A DNA stretch of 10,806 bases from Fidelibacterota bacterium (GTDB lineage: Bacteria > Fidelibacterota > UBA2242 > JAFGTP01): the NCBI GenBank assembly GCA_029939785.1, contig JAOZSG010000094.1, positions 1 to 10,806 on the forward strand, in the 5' to 3' direction. Position numbers and translations under genes: made by a program. Each line of letters begins with the position of its first letter. Position 1 is the stretch's first letter. Below are positions 1 through 6,377 of this stretch, one piece after another. Below the pieces are notes generated by a model, which saw only the letters and a list, made by a program, of their open reading frames with translations, was not told the DNA's origin and ran no database searches.

Positions 1-148
1 GTTTCAGGCGGATTCGAAGAAAATACTTAACAACAAGCATATATTAAATATCCAATATTCAATACGGAATTTCCAGTGATAAAGCGAGAAAACCTTGGTT
101 GATTCATCATCTTCCAATGAATGGCCATTTAATGACAACCTAATAACT
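1..148. other. Intergenic region downstream of mtaD
   Basis: This spacer follows the mtaD stop codon. It holds the left copy of a direct repeat (109-137), a perfect 10-bp palindrome AATGGCCATT at 120-129, and AT-rich sequence. On the minus strand a 33-codon ATG-initiated reading frame exists at 27-128, but its product resembles nothing I recognise and it is probably chance. I see no GC-rich stem followed by a T-run that would terminate the mtaD transcript, and no promoter I would defend. Confidence 0.6.
109..137. repeat. Direct repeat bracketing mtaD, left copy
   Basis: The sequence ATCTTCCAATGAA, a variable 6-nt core, then TTTAATGACA at 109-137 is repeated in the same orientation at 1414-1440, where the core is 5 nt and one T is missing. 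Twenty-two bases match outside the core. The two copies enclose the mtaD coding region. A genome-wide dispersed spacer element is the simplest explanation; a cassette boundary is possible but unproven. Confidence 0.5.
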
Positions 149-1405
149 TTACACTTTTTCTGCAAGTTTTATCGCTGCTTCTGATGCCAGAGCAATAATC
201 TCCTCTTCCCCATCAACATTACCGTTTTCCATTAGAATTTTACCATTACATATTGTAGTATCTATACATGAACTTGTTGCAGAATATACAAGATTTGATA
301 TAATATTATGTCTTGGGACCATCATTGTATTATTCAAATCAATTAATACAATATCAGCAACTTTTCCCTCTTCCAATACTCCACCATTAATTTTCATATA
401 TTCTGCTCCATTCCTGGTGGCCATATTAAAAATTTCTTCGGCACTCATCAAAGTCGGATTCATAGAATCTAATTTTGCTTTACAGGAAGCAAATTTCATT
501 TCTTCCAGCATATCAAGATTATTATTGGAAGCACACCCATCTGTACCCAAAGTCATTTTTATATTTTTTTTGTGTAATTTTTCATAGGGGAACACTCCGG
601 ATGATAGTTTCATATTTGATGTTGGATTATGAGACAATATTACTTCATAATCTTTCAAAATATCAATCTCATTATCGTCCAACCAAATGCAATGAGCGGC
701 TATAACATTAGGTCCAAGAAATCCAATGTCTTTTAAATATTCAATTGGTCGCTTGCCATGTTTTTTCATACATTCTTCAACTTCATGATGTGTTTCTGAA
801 AGATGAATATTGATCATCACATTATTTTCATTGGCAAAATCACTACACCATCTTAAAGATTCTTCAGACACTGTATAAATTGCATGAGGTCCGATCGCAA
901 ACTGTACTCTATCTGAATATTTTTTTGCTTCTCTGAAAATGGTTTCATTGACTTCTCTTTGCTGTTTCGCTGTTTCGGAATCAAACATATCTATCAACAC
1001 AGCACAAATAGATGCACGAAGTCCCATTTCATCTGCTGCACGAGCCATACCATGAAAAAACCAATACATATCATTATAATAAACTGTTCCTGTTTTTATC
1101 ATCTCTAAACATGCCAATTTGCTGCCAATATAAACATCTTCCTCTGATATGTTTTCTTCAAATGGCCATATTTTTTTCTCTAACCATTGATGAACATGCA
1201 AATCATCAGAATATCCTCGCATGAGAGTCATTGCTGCGTGTGTATGAGTATTATAAAAAGGTAGGATGGCTAATTTATCAGTTCCGTTAACAATGTTACA
1301 ATTATCTTCCAGAATGTGTTTTGCTATTTTCTTTATTATATTCTTTTCTATAAGAATATCCTGAACTTCATTGTGAACTAAAACATTTTGAATTAAAGTA
1401 TTCAT
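149..1405 (-). CDS. mtaD: MTA/SAH deaminase-type amidohydrolase (MtaD family)
   Basis: The product is a 418-residue metal-dependent amidohydrolase resembling 5-methylthioadenosine/S-adenosylhomocysteine deaminases, cytosolic enzymes that deaminate adenosine derivatives to the inosine forms. Visible motifs include NTHTH (metal ligands H54, H56), E83 in the KIWPFE block, H174 in GPHAIYT, HLSET with H201 and catalytic-type E204, AAH with H238, SHNPTSNMK (from 258), and TLGTDG with metal/catalytic D289. All expected ligands are present and the length fits the family. I chose the ATG at 1405, which gives the usual MNTLIQN beginning and has GGAG 10 nt upstream. A TTG at 1447 or ATG at 1441 would add residues without family similarity and would start inside a repeat. 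The gene lies 197 nt downstream of a carbamoyltransferase gene and may have its own promoter. Related chlorohydrolases and guanine deaminases share the fold, so the exact substrate is inferred. Confidence 0.88.
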   Translation of the reverse strand: MNTLIQNVLVHNEVQDILIEKNIIKKIAKHILEDNCNIVNGTDKLAILPFYNTHTHAAMTLMRGYSDDLHVHQWLEKKIWPFEENISEEDVYIGSKLACLEMIKTGTVYYNDMYWFFHGMARAADEMGLRASICAVLIDMFDSETAKQQREVNETIFREAKKYSDRVQFAIGPHAIYTVSEESLRWCSDFANENNVMINIHLSETHHEVEECMKKHGKRPIEYLKDIGFLGPNVIAAHCIWLDDNEIDILKDYEVILSHNPTSNMKLSSGVFPYEKLHKKNIKMTLGTDGCASNNNLDMLEEMKFASCKAKLDSMNPTLMSAEEIFNMATRNGAEYMKINGGVLEEGKVADIVLIDLNNTMMVPRHNIISNLVYSATSSCIDTTICNGKILMENGNVDGEEEIIALASEAAIKLAEKV

Positions 1406-1413
1406 AATAATAA

Positions 1414-1440
1414 ATCTCCAATGAAAATATTTTAATGACA
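1414..1440. repeat. Direct repeat bracketing mtaD, right copy
   Basis: ATCTCCAATGAA, core AATAT, then TTTAATGACA. It is the partner of the copy at 109-137 in the same orientation. On the minus strand this copy contains the GGAG ribosome binding site of mtaD, so it is part of the gene's leader. Its last four bases overlap the first 36-nt repeat. Confidence 0.5.
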
Positions 1441-1472
1441 TTCCCAAAGAGGACTTTGAGAGCGAATATTAA
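1437..1472. repeat. 36-nt degenerate direct repeat, copy 1
   Basis: It aligns without gaps to 1529-1564, with 29 of 36 positions identical by hand. The conserved parts are the end-terminal GAC, the central CTTTGAGAG and the final TATTAA. The copies are 92 nt apart, start to start. The origin is unknown; it looks like a duplicated intergenic element rather than coding sequence. Confidence 0.6.
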
Positions 1473-1509
1473 AATCTCTGTTTGTCATTTATAGTCATTT
1501 GACTTCGTC

Positions 1510-1526
1510 GTTATTAGTTGTCATTA
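1510..1526. repeat. Inverted copy of a TAATGACAAC-type motif
   Basis: GTTATTAGTTGTCATTA here is the reverse complement of TAATGACAACTAATAAC. A near copy with one extra C lies at 130-147 in the opposite orientation, so the mtaD gene is also flanked by an inverted pair of 17-18 nt. The stretch also supplies two of the 10-bp-spaced motifs in this spacer. Confidence 0.4.
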
Positions 1527-1528
1527 AG

Positions 1529-1564
1529 GACGTTCTCCAAAAGGGCTTTGAGAGTGAGTATTAA
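1529..1564. repeat. 36-nt degenerate direct repeat, copy 2
   Basis: Partner of 1437-1472, with seven mismatches and no gap. In transcription order of mtaD this is the first copy encountered after the carbamoyltransferase stop codon. Its last base begins the ATTATTCTGC 10-bp repeat pair. Confidence 0.6.
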
Positions 1565-1602
1565 TTATTCTGCTATCCATTATTCTGCAAAACAATGAGT
1601 CT

Positions 1603-2616
1603 CTAAGGTCTTCCCCCCATTGTAAGAGCCATGATACTTTTAGCAGTGTGGAGACGATTTTCTGCTTCATCATAAATTATTGAAGCAGGTCCATCAATTA
1701 CAGAATCTGTAACCTCATTTCCTCTGTCAGCAGGAAGTGCGTGCATATATTTTACTTCAGGTGATGCCAGTTTCATTCTATCTTCATCACATATCCAATT
1801 TTTATATTTTTCCAGGTTTGATTTCATTGCTTTTCTGTATTCTTCATTATCCTCAAATTCATCAAAGTTAGCAAAACCACCCCAGTTTTTAGGAATTACA
1901 ATATGAGCACCTTCAAATCCTGTATTCATGTCATCGGTAAAAGATAATTTTCCACCACCTTTTTCAGCATTAAGTTGAGCTTTATCTACTATTTTTTTCA
2001 TCAATGGAAATTCTTTAGGAGCGGCAACAGTTACATCCATTCCATATCTTGTCAAAAGTAAAATTTGTGTTTGTGGCACAGAAAGAGGTTTTGCGTGAGA
2101 AGTAGCATAAGCCCAGGAAATGGTAACTTTCAAGCCTTTCAGATTTTTTCCAAAATATTCCTGCATGGTCATCAGATCAGCAATACCTTGCATTGGATGA
2201 TATAAATCATCCTGAAGTGACATGACAGGAACAGAAGACCATCGTGCTAATTCGTTTAAATACTCATTCCCAATACCATAGAAACAATTTCTACAGGCTA
2301 TACCGTGACCCATCCTGGATAAAACCATGGCAGTATCTTTTGCTGACTCGCCATGAGAAAGTTGCATTTTGTCAGGGGTTAAATCATGAGCATGTCCACC
2401 TAATTGGGTAATGCCGGCTTCCATAGAATTCCTGGTTCTGGTTGATTGTTCAAAAAACATATTAAATAGAGTTTTGTCCGCAAGTAATCGATGTGATTCG
2501 CCTCTTGCAAATTTTCTTTTTAAATCACCCGCAGTCTCCAATGCCATATCAATTTCTTGCTTACTCCAATCATCCAATGTAATAAAATGTTTACCTCTCA
2601 TAATTGTTGCAGACAT
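1603..2616 (-). CDS. Knotted-type carbamoyltransferase (YgeW / acetylornithine-like; substrate unknown)
   Basis: This is a 337-residue aspartate/ornithine carbamoyltransferase-fold enzyme. Carbamoyl-phosphate site motifs are intact: STRTR (58-62), R109 and HPMQ (140-143). The second domain contains a proline-bearing loop (about 168-182, AYATSHAKPLSVPQ), which in YgeW and in N-acetyl/N-succinyl-ornithine carbamoyltransferases forms a deep trefoil knot. The SMG loop that binds free ornithine in true OTCases is replaced by KNW (243-245), as in knotted members. The catalytic HCLP motif reads HALP (292-295), so the usual Cys is Ala. Beyond it, however, the C-terminus (RGNEV, ENRLH at 319-323) looks like classical OTCase. 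It is therefore a hybrid: carbamoyl transfer is well supported, free ornithine as acceptor is doubtful. The start ATG has a strong AGGAGGT six nt upstream. It lies 27 nt after ychF, probably cotranscribed. No other arginine-pathway gene is present. Confidence 0.85.
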   Translation of the reverse strand: MSATIMRGKHFITLDDWSKQEIDMALETAGDLKRKFARGESHRLLADKTLFNMFFEQSTRTRNSMEAGITQLGGHAHDLTPDKMQLSHGESAKDTAMVLSRMGHGIACRNCFYGIGNEYLNELARWSSVPVMSLQDDLYHPMQGIADLMTMQEYFGKNLKGLKVTISWAYATSHAKPLSVPQTQILLLTRYGMDVTVAAPKEFPLMKKIVDKAQLNAEKGGGKLSFTDDMNTGFEGAHIVIPKNWGGFANFDEFEDNEEYRKAMKSNLEKYKNWICDEDRMKLASPEVKYMHALPADRGNEVTDSVIDGPASIIYDEAENRLHTAKSIMALTMGGRP

Positions 2617-2622
2617 CTTTTT

Positions 2623-2629
2623 ACCTCCT
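2623..2629 (-). promoter_or_regulatory. Strong ribosome binding site AGGAGGT
   Basis: A near-perfect Shine-Dalgarno sequence on the minus strand, six nt before the ATG at 2616. It fixes the carbamoyltransferase start and is the strongest ribosome binding site in the window. That suggests efficient independent initiation rather than coupling to ychF. Confidence 0.85.
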
Positions 2630-2643
2630 GTTATTTTAAAATC

Positions 2644-3726
2644 TTATACATTAAAACGAAATTCAATCATATCTCCATCCTGAACAATATATTCTTTACC
2701 TTCCAGTCTGAGAGTTCCGGCATCTTTGCATGCCTTCATGCTGCCTTTTTCAATAAAATCATCATAGGCAACAACATTTGCACGAATAAAACCTTTTTCA
2801 ATATCACTATGAATTGCACCACCGGCTATAGGAGCTTTCGAACCTTTTCTAATTGTCCATGACCGACATTCATCTTCACCTGATGTAAAAAAGGATATTA
2901 ATCCCAATAAATCATAAGATTTTCTAATAAGGTTATTTAATGCAGGTTCTTCAATACCCAATTCTTCCATGAACATATCCTGCTCATCTTCATCCAGTTC
3001 AGCAATTTCTTTTTCTATTTCTGCACAAATCGCTGTCAATCCCGTTCCCGGTGTCAGCAAATTGTTATGTTTTTTTATAATATTTTTAGTATTAGCAATT
3101 TCATCTTCAGTAATATTTAAAACATATAGAATCGGTTTTTGACTTAAAAATTGAAAACCTCTTATTATCTTCTCTTCATTAGGAGAAATCTTCATCTCTC
3201 TTAAAGGTCTTTCTGTTTCAAGATGATCCCGACATTTTAATAATAAAGCCAATTCTTTTTCTTCTTCCGGTCTTTTAATTTTCATAATGGATTTTTGTAA
3301 TTTTTCAATTCTTGTTTCCATAATAGTCATATCAGAAAGCAAAAATTCTGAGTTTACAAATTCTATATCTCCCTGTGGATCTATTCTATCAAAAGGATGA
3401 GGGAACATATCATTTTCGAAATCTCTGACGACAAGCAAAATTGCATCAACGGGTTTTAAATTTGCTAAAAAACCAGCAGGCATATTACCTGATTTTGCAG
3501 CTTCTTTTTCTAATCCCGGTACTTTGATATATTCTATAGTTGTGTTTACCTGTTTTTTAGGCTGGAATATTTCTGTTAATTTATCAAGTCTGTTATCCGG
3601 AACTAAAACCATTCCTTTTGCTGCTTTATTTCTACCTGAAAATTCGCCCGATGATTTACCAGGCATTAGAGTAGAAAAAATTGTGCTTTTCCCTGAATAT
3701 GGTATTCCTACTATTCCAATTTGCAT
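2644..3726 (-). CDS. ychF: Divergent YchF-family P-loop NTPase
   Basis: A 360-residue protein of the Obg-related YchF/OLA1 family, ribosome-associated NTPases that prefer ATP. The N-terminal P-loop is GIPYSGKST (7-15). The YchF signature VPDNRLDKL (42-50) follows, and FENDMFPHP keeps a His (H110) like the YchF catalytic-type His. An insertion rich in charged residues (about 130-185) matches the family's coiled-coil region. The base-recognition motif is NITE (204-207), the YchF form that favours ATP. The TGS domain (about 278-360) is textbook, with FIRANVVAYDDF and VQDGDMIEFRFNV. Oddities: the G3 motif usually read as DIAGL is here KVPGLE (68-73) without its Asp, and the NFPFCTI switch segment is absent. 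GGAG lies five nt before the ATG. It may be a paralogue rather than the main YchF of the cell. Confidence 0.87.
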   Translation of the reverse strand: MQIGIVGIPYSGKSTIFSTLMPGKSSGEFSGRNKAAKGMVLVPDNRLDKLTEIFQPKKQVNTTIEYIKVPGLEKEAAKSGNMPAGFLANLKPVDAILLVVRDFENDMFPHPFDRIDPQGDIEFVNSEFLLSDMTIMETRIEKLQKSIMKIKRPEEEKELALLLKCRDHLETERPLREMKISPNEEKIIRGFQFLSQKPILYVLNITEDEIANTKNIIKKHNNLLTPGTGLTAICAEIEKEIAELDEDEQDMFMEELGIEEPALNNLIRKSYDLLGLISFFTSGEDECRSWTIRKGSKAPIAGGAIHSDIEKGFIRANVVAYDDFIEKGSMKACKDAGTLRLEGKEYIVQDGDMIEFRFNV

Positions 3727-3896
3727 TTTATCTCCATTTTTCTTTTATTTTATTTTCCCAATTCAACTCAACTTCACTTCGTTTCGCAGAACACGCTATT
3801 TTTTTTGCTCACGGATCAACATGATTATCACGGTTAAATCTTTTTATTAATTCAACTAATTCAACTAATTTAACTAGTTCAACCAATTCAACCAAC
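3727..3896. other. Spacer between rseP and ychF
   Basis: A 170-nt AT-rich spacer with no gene. It contains the 9-bp tandem repeat at 3849-3893, a pair of TCACGG motifs (3809-3814 and 3828-3833, 19 nt apart) and an eight-T run on the + strand from 3799. No GC-rich hairpin precedes a T-run on the minus strand, so I cannot call an rseP terminator. AT-rich TAAAAT-like stretches just before the ychF ribosome binding site (GGAG at 3732-3735) could serve a promoter, but spacing to any TTGA-like box is poor. Confidence 0.55.
3849..3893. repeat. 9-bp tandem repeat, five units
   Basis: Five head-to-tail 9-bp units read on the + strand AATTCAACT, AATTCAACT, AATTTAACT, AGTTCAACC, AATTCAACC. The array ends three nt from the rseP stop codon. 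Units differ by only one to three bases. In one minus-strand frame it would read as Leu-Val-Glu triplets, but no start codon or ribosome binding site supports translation. It is a microsatellite-like array that may vary in copy number between strains. Confidence 0.8.
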
Positions 3897-4970
3897 TTAT
3901 CCAGCAATCCATCTTGCAATATCATTATAAAAAACCAGTACAGTTAACAACAATATTATCGCAAGCCCTACCTGTTGAATACGAATTTTGGTATTAATAG
4001 ATAATGGTTTTCTGATAATTCCTTCTATTAGAATTACTATCAGATGTCCACCATCCAGAGCAGGTATAGGAAGAATATTCACAAAAGCCAAATTCACACT
4101 GATAATAGCCATAAAACCAAAAAGTGTAGCAAAACCAGATTTTGCAGATTCTCCGGCAAGTTTTGCAATCATAATCGGACCACCAAGATTTTTAACTGAT
4201 TCAGCACCTGTAAGAACTGATTTCAAAGATACATAAGTAAGTTTGATCCAATAATAAGTCTGACCAAAACCATTACCTATTGCATCGCCCAAAGTAGCTT
4301 TTCTCTCAATATAATTACAGTTTATTCCGATCATACCTACTTCTTTAAACTTATTATCAGATAAAATCTTATTTGATACTGTGAGTATTTTTGCAGAAAA
4401 TATCTCTGTTTCCCTCTGCCATTTAACAAATATTGTATCATTTGGATATTTATGAATAATTTCTGTCATGCTTGTCCAGTCAGAAACTTTAATATTATTC
4501 ACTTCTAAAATTCTATCGCCTGATTGCATTCCGGCTGCAGCAGCAGGATAATCATCCAATACCTGGTTTAAAACAGGTGCTGAATCCGGCTCAACAATAC
4601 CTTGTGAAAATGTAAGAATAGTAAACACCAAAAATGCCAATACTAAATTAAAAATTACTCCACCTGTTATAAAAATTGCTTTCTGAAAAGTATTTTTTGA
4701 TGAAAAAGATTTTGGATCATCGGTAGTAGTTACTTCCTCTGTATCCATACTTTCATCAATTACTCCGGTAACTTTCACATAGCCACCAAGGGGAACTGCA
4801 GAAATGCAATATTCTGTTTCACCTATTTTCTTTTTTAATATTTTCGGTGGAAAACCAATTGAAAATGTTTCAACTCTCATTCCTGTTAATTTAGCAAAAA
4901 CAAAATGCCCTAATTCATGGAAAAAGATTATTCCACCTAAGACAACAGCTATACCTATTATAGTCATCAT
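3897..4970 (-). CDS. rseP: RseP-type site-2 intramembrane metalloprotease
   Basis: The 357-residue product is an inner-membrane site-2 protease of the RseP/MmpA type, which cleaves membrane-embedded substrates such as anti-sigma factors or signal-peptide remnants. The zinc site HELGH (18-22) lies in the first membrane segment. A second hydrophobic segment spans about 97-121, a single PDZ domain about 128-200 (AAAAGMQSGDRILEVN), and the second active-site motif is NILPIPALDGGH (298-309, with D306 as the third zinc ligand), followed by a C-terminal membrane segment about 334-350. E. coli RseP has two PDZ domains and about 450 residues; a single PDZ with this length is common in other phyla. Two ATGs (4970, 4967) are adjacent, and the ribosome binding site is weak. 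It lies in the usual place, downstream of dxr, though a decayed gene separates them. Confidence 0.94.
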   Translation of the reverse strand: MMTIIGIAVVLGGIIFFHELGHFVFAKLTGMRVETFSIGFPPKILKKKIGETEYCISAVPLGGYVKVTGVIDESMDTEEVTTTDDPKSFSSKNTFQKAIFITGGVIFNLVLAFLVFTILTFSQGIVEPDSAPVLNQVLDDYPAAAAGMQSGDRILEVNNIKVSDWTSMTEIIHKYPNDTIFVKWQRETEIFSAKILTVSNKILSDNKFKEVGMIGINCNYIERKATLGDAIGNGFGQTYYWIKLTYVSLKSVLTGAESVKNLGGPIMIAKLAGESAKSGFATLFGFMAIISVNLAFVNILPIPALDGGHLIVILIEGIIRKPLSINTKIRIQQVGLAIILLLTVLVFYNDIARWIAG

Positions 4971-5006
4971 AATTTTAAACCTATATTTTTTTCGTGTTAA
5001 TCATTA

Positions 5007-5126
5007 TCAAATTGCATCAACTGCAATATCCTTTAAAAACTCTTTTGGTGTTACAATAAATTTTTCTTTTGAAAAGTGTTTGATGTTTCCTGTTATTAAA
5101 ACATTTGTATCAATAACCACTTTCAT
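5007..5126 (-). pseudogene. PIN-domain gene remnant with internal deletion
   Basis: This 39-codon frame begins one nt after the dxr stop codon. It starts MKVVIDTNVL, the first strand and first catalytic Asp (D6) of PIN-domain nucleases, and continues directly with ITGNIKHF and FIVTPKEFL, which in PIN_3-type proteins are the last strand and C-terminal helix. An intact protein is about 130-140 residues, so around 100 codons, including the other acidic active-site residues, are missing, apparently by an in-frame deletion between NVL and ITG. The fragment cannot be a working nuclease. AAGGA lies 12 nt before the ATG, inside dxr. No antitoxin is visible next to it. I read every codon by hand; the family assignment is by recognition of both ends. 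A novel small protein is the less likely alternative. Confidence 0.8.
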
Positions 5127-5127
5127 T

Positions 5128-6375
5128 TTATAAACTTTTCCTTGCCTCGATTATTTCATTTTGAATTTCCTCATCACTTAAAGTCATATTCCCGTTTTTA
5201 ATTGAAATCTCATGCATTCGATTAACTCCACTAATTTCTCTATTCACGAACTCGATTCCTATTTGTTCAATATTTAAAATATCCTGTATATTAGGATTAT
5301 CAATAATTGTAATATCTGACAATGCTTTTTCCACCAATCCCGGAATATCTGTAAATTTGATTTTATTATCCAAAAATGCATAGACAGCCTGTTCATTTAC
5401 AACATTTAAAATCCCGGGTGCTGTTCCACCTCTTTCAAGTGATTCATAAGCAAGCCTGATACATGGAAACCTTTTATAATCCGGTGCTTCAAAATTTAAT
5501 TCTGAAATTTTTGTAAAATCTGTATTTTCCCATGCAACATTCCGGCGTTCCGGATAAAAAATTGCATATTGAATTGGTAATTTCATATCTGGCAAACCAA
5601 GTTGTGCTTTCATTGATCCATCTATAAACTCAACCATTGAATGGATAATTGACTGAGGATGAATTATTATATCCACTTTTTCCAGTGGTATATCGAACAG
5701 CCATTTTGCTTCAATTACTTCCAGTCCTTTATTCATCATAGTTGCAGAATCAATTGTAATTTTACGACCCATGTTCCATGTTGGATGTTTAAGTGCATTT
5801 TCCGGTTTAATTTTCGAAAATTTTTCCAACGGATATTTCCTGAAAGGACCACCTGATCCAGTAAGTATCAAACGTTTTATTGATGAATGTTCTTCTCCAA
5901 CAAGACATTGAAATATGGCACTATGCTCACTATCAACTGGAAGGATTGTAAGATTCTTTTCTTTTAGCATGCTCATAATAATGTCACCTGCCATTACCAG
6001 TGATTCCTTATTCGAAAGAGCAATATTATTCCCGGCTTGAATAGCAAGATAAGTAGGTTCTAAACCAGGGGCACCAACTATTGAATTTAATACCATATCC
6101 ACATCATTTCGTCTGGATATTTCAAGTACACCTTCTCTTCCAGCCAAGACCTCTATTCCGGATGATTTTAACTCTCCTTTTACCAAACTATACTGTTTGT
6201 CATCTGCAATTGCAATTGCATTGGGATGAAACTTCAGTGCCTGTTCAACAAGTAACTTTCCGTTACTTCCTGCAGTCAAATATTTAACCTTCAAATCTTT
6301 TTTATTTGCTTCTACTACATTTAATGTATTTGTACCGATCGAACCGGTTGAACCTAATATTGATATATTTTTCAT
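5128..6375 (-). CDS. dxr: 1-deoxy-D-xylulose-5-phosphate reductoisomerase
   Basis: Dxr converts 1-deoxy-D-xylulose 5-phosphate to 2-C-methyl-D-erythritol 4-phosphate with NADPH and a divalent metal, the first committed step of the MEP isoprenoid pathway in the cytosol. The NADPH loop GSTGSIG is at 8-14, NKES at 122-125, metal ligands D148 and E150 in PVDSEHSA, SGGPFR at 174-179 and K216/E219 in MNKGLEVIEA, with HPQSIIHSMVEF following at 239-250. All catalytic residues are present. At 415 residues it is about 15-25 longer than usual; the excess is mainly a charged C-terminal tail (LSDEEIQNEIIEARKSL). AGGA lies 11 nt before the ATG, and only two nt separate it from the upstream exported-protein gene, so coupling is likely. 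Its product feeds undecaprenyl phosphate synthesis, which fits the envelope context. Confidence 0.97.
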   Translation of the reverse strand: MKNISILGSTGSIGTNTLNVVEANKKDLKVKYLTAGSNGKLLVEQALKFHPNAIAIADDKQYSLVKGELKSSGIEVLAGREGVLEISRRNDVDMVLNSIVGAPGLEPTYLAIQAGNNIALSNKESLVMAGDIIMSMLKEKNLTILPVDSEHSAIFQCLVGEEHSSIKRLILTGSGGPFRKYPLEKFSKIKPENALKHPTWNMGRKITIDSATMMNKGLEVIEAKWLFDIPLEKVDIIIHPQSIIHSMVEFIDGSMKAQLGLPDMKLPIQYAIFYPERRNVAWENTDFTKISELNFEAPDYKRFPCIRLAYESLERGGTAPGILNVVNEQAVYAFLDNKIKFTDIPGLVEKALSDITIIDNPNIQDILNIEQIGIEFVNREISGVNRMHEISIKNGNMTLSDEEIQNEIIEARKSL

Positions 6376-6377
6376 AA

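Larger units (their letters stand above)
1406..1602. other. Repeat-rich spacer upstream of mtaD
   Basis: This 197-nt spacer contains no gene. It is built of short repeats: the right copy of the bracketing repeat (1414-1440), two copies of a 36-nt element (1437-1472 and 1529-1564), GTCATT-type motifs (+ strand) at 1484, 1494, 1510 (as GTTATT) and 1520, and an exact 10-bp direct repeat ATTATTCTGC at 1564-1573 and 1579-1588. The mtaD ribosome binding site GGAG is at 1416-1419 (minus strand). A promoter for mtaD could lie here, but I cannot point to convincing -35/-10 boxes. Confidence 0.6.

Noticed and set aside
27..128. 33-codon minus-strand reading frame after mtaD
   Set aside because: It has only a weak AGG at poor spacing, no recognisable product, and overlaps a repeat and a palindrome; probably chance.
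120..129. Palindrome AATGGCCATT as a regulator site or terminator
   Set aside because: Ten bases of symmetry alone, with no T-run or nearby promoter, is not enough to support a function.
1406..1447. Longer MtaD with 14 extra N-terminal residues starting at a TTG (1447) or ATG (1441)
   Set aside because: The extra residues do not look like the family, the start lies in a repeat, and the ATG at 1405 has GGAG upstream and gives the normal N-terminus.
3795..3815. Rho-independent terminator at the eight-T run
   Set aside because: The T-run is on the plus strand, no stem of useful stability precedes it, and no plus-strand gene exists to terminate.
3849..3893. CRISPR-like array
   Set aside because: Units are 9 bp with no spacers, and there is no cas gene in the window.
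3813..3899. Minus-strand Leu-Val-Glu repeat peptide in the 9-bp array
   Set aside because: No start codon or ribosome binding site; the apparent heptad-like peptide follows simply from a 9-bp repeat being a multiple of three.
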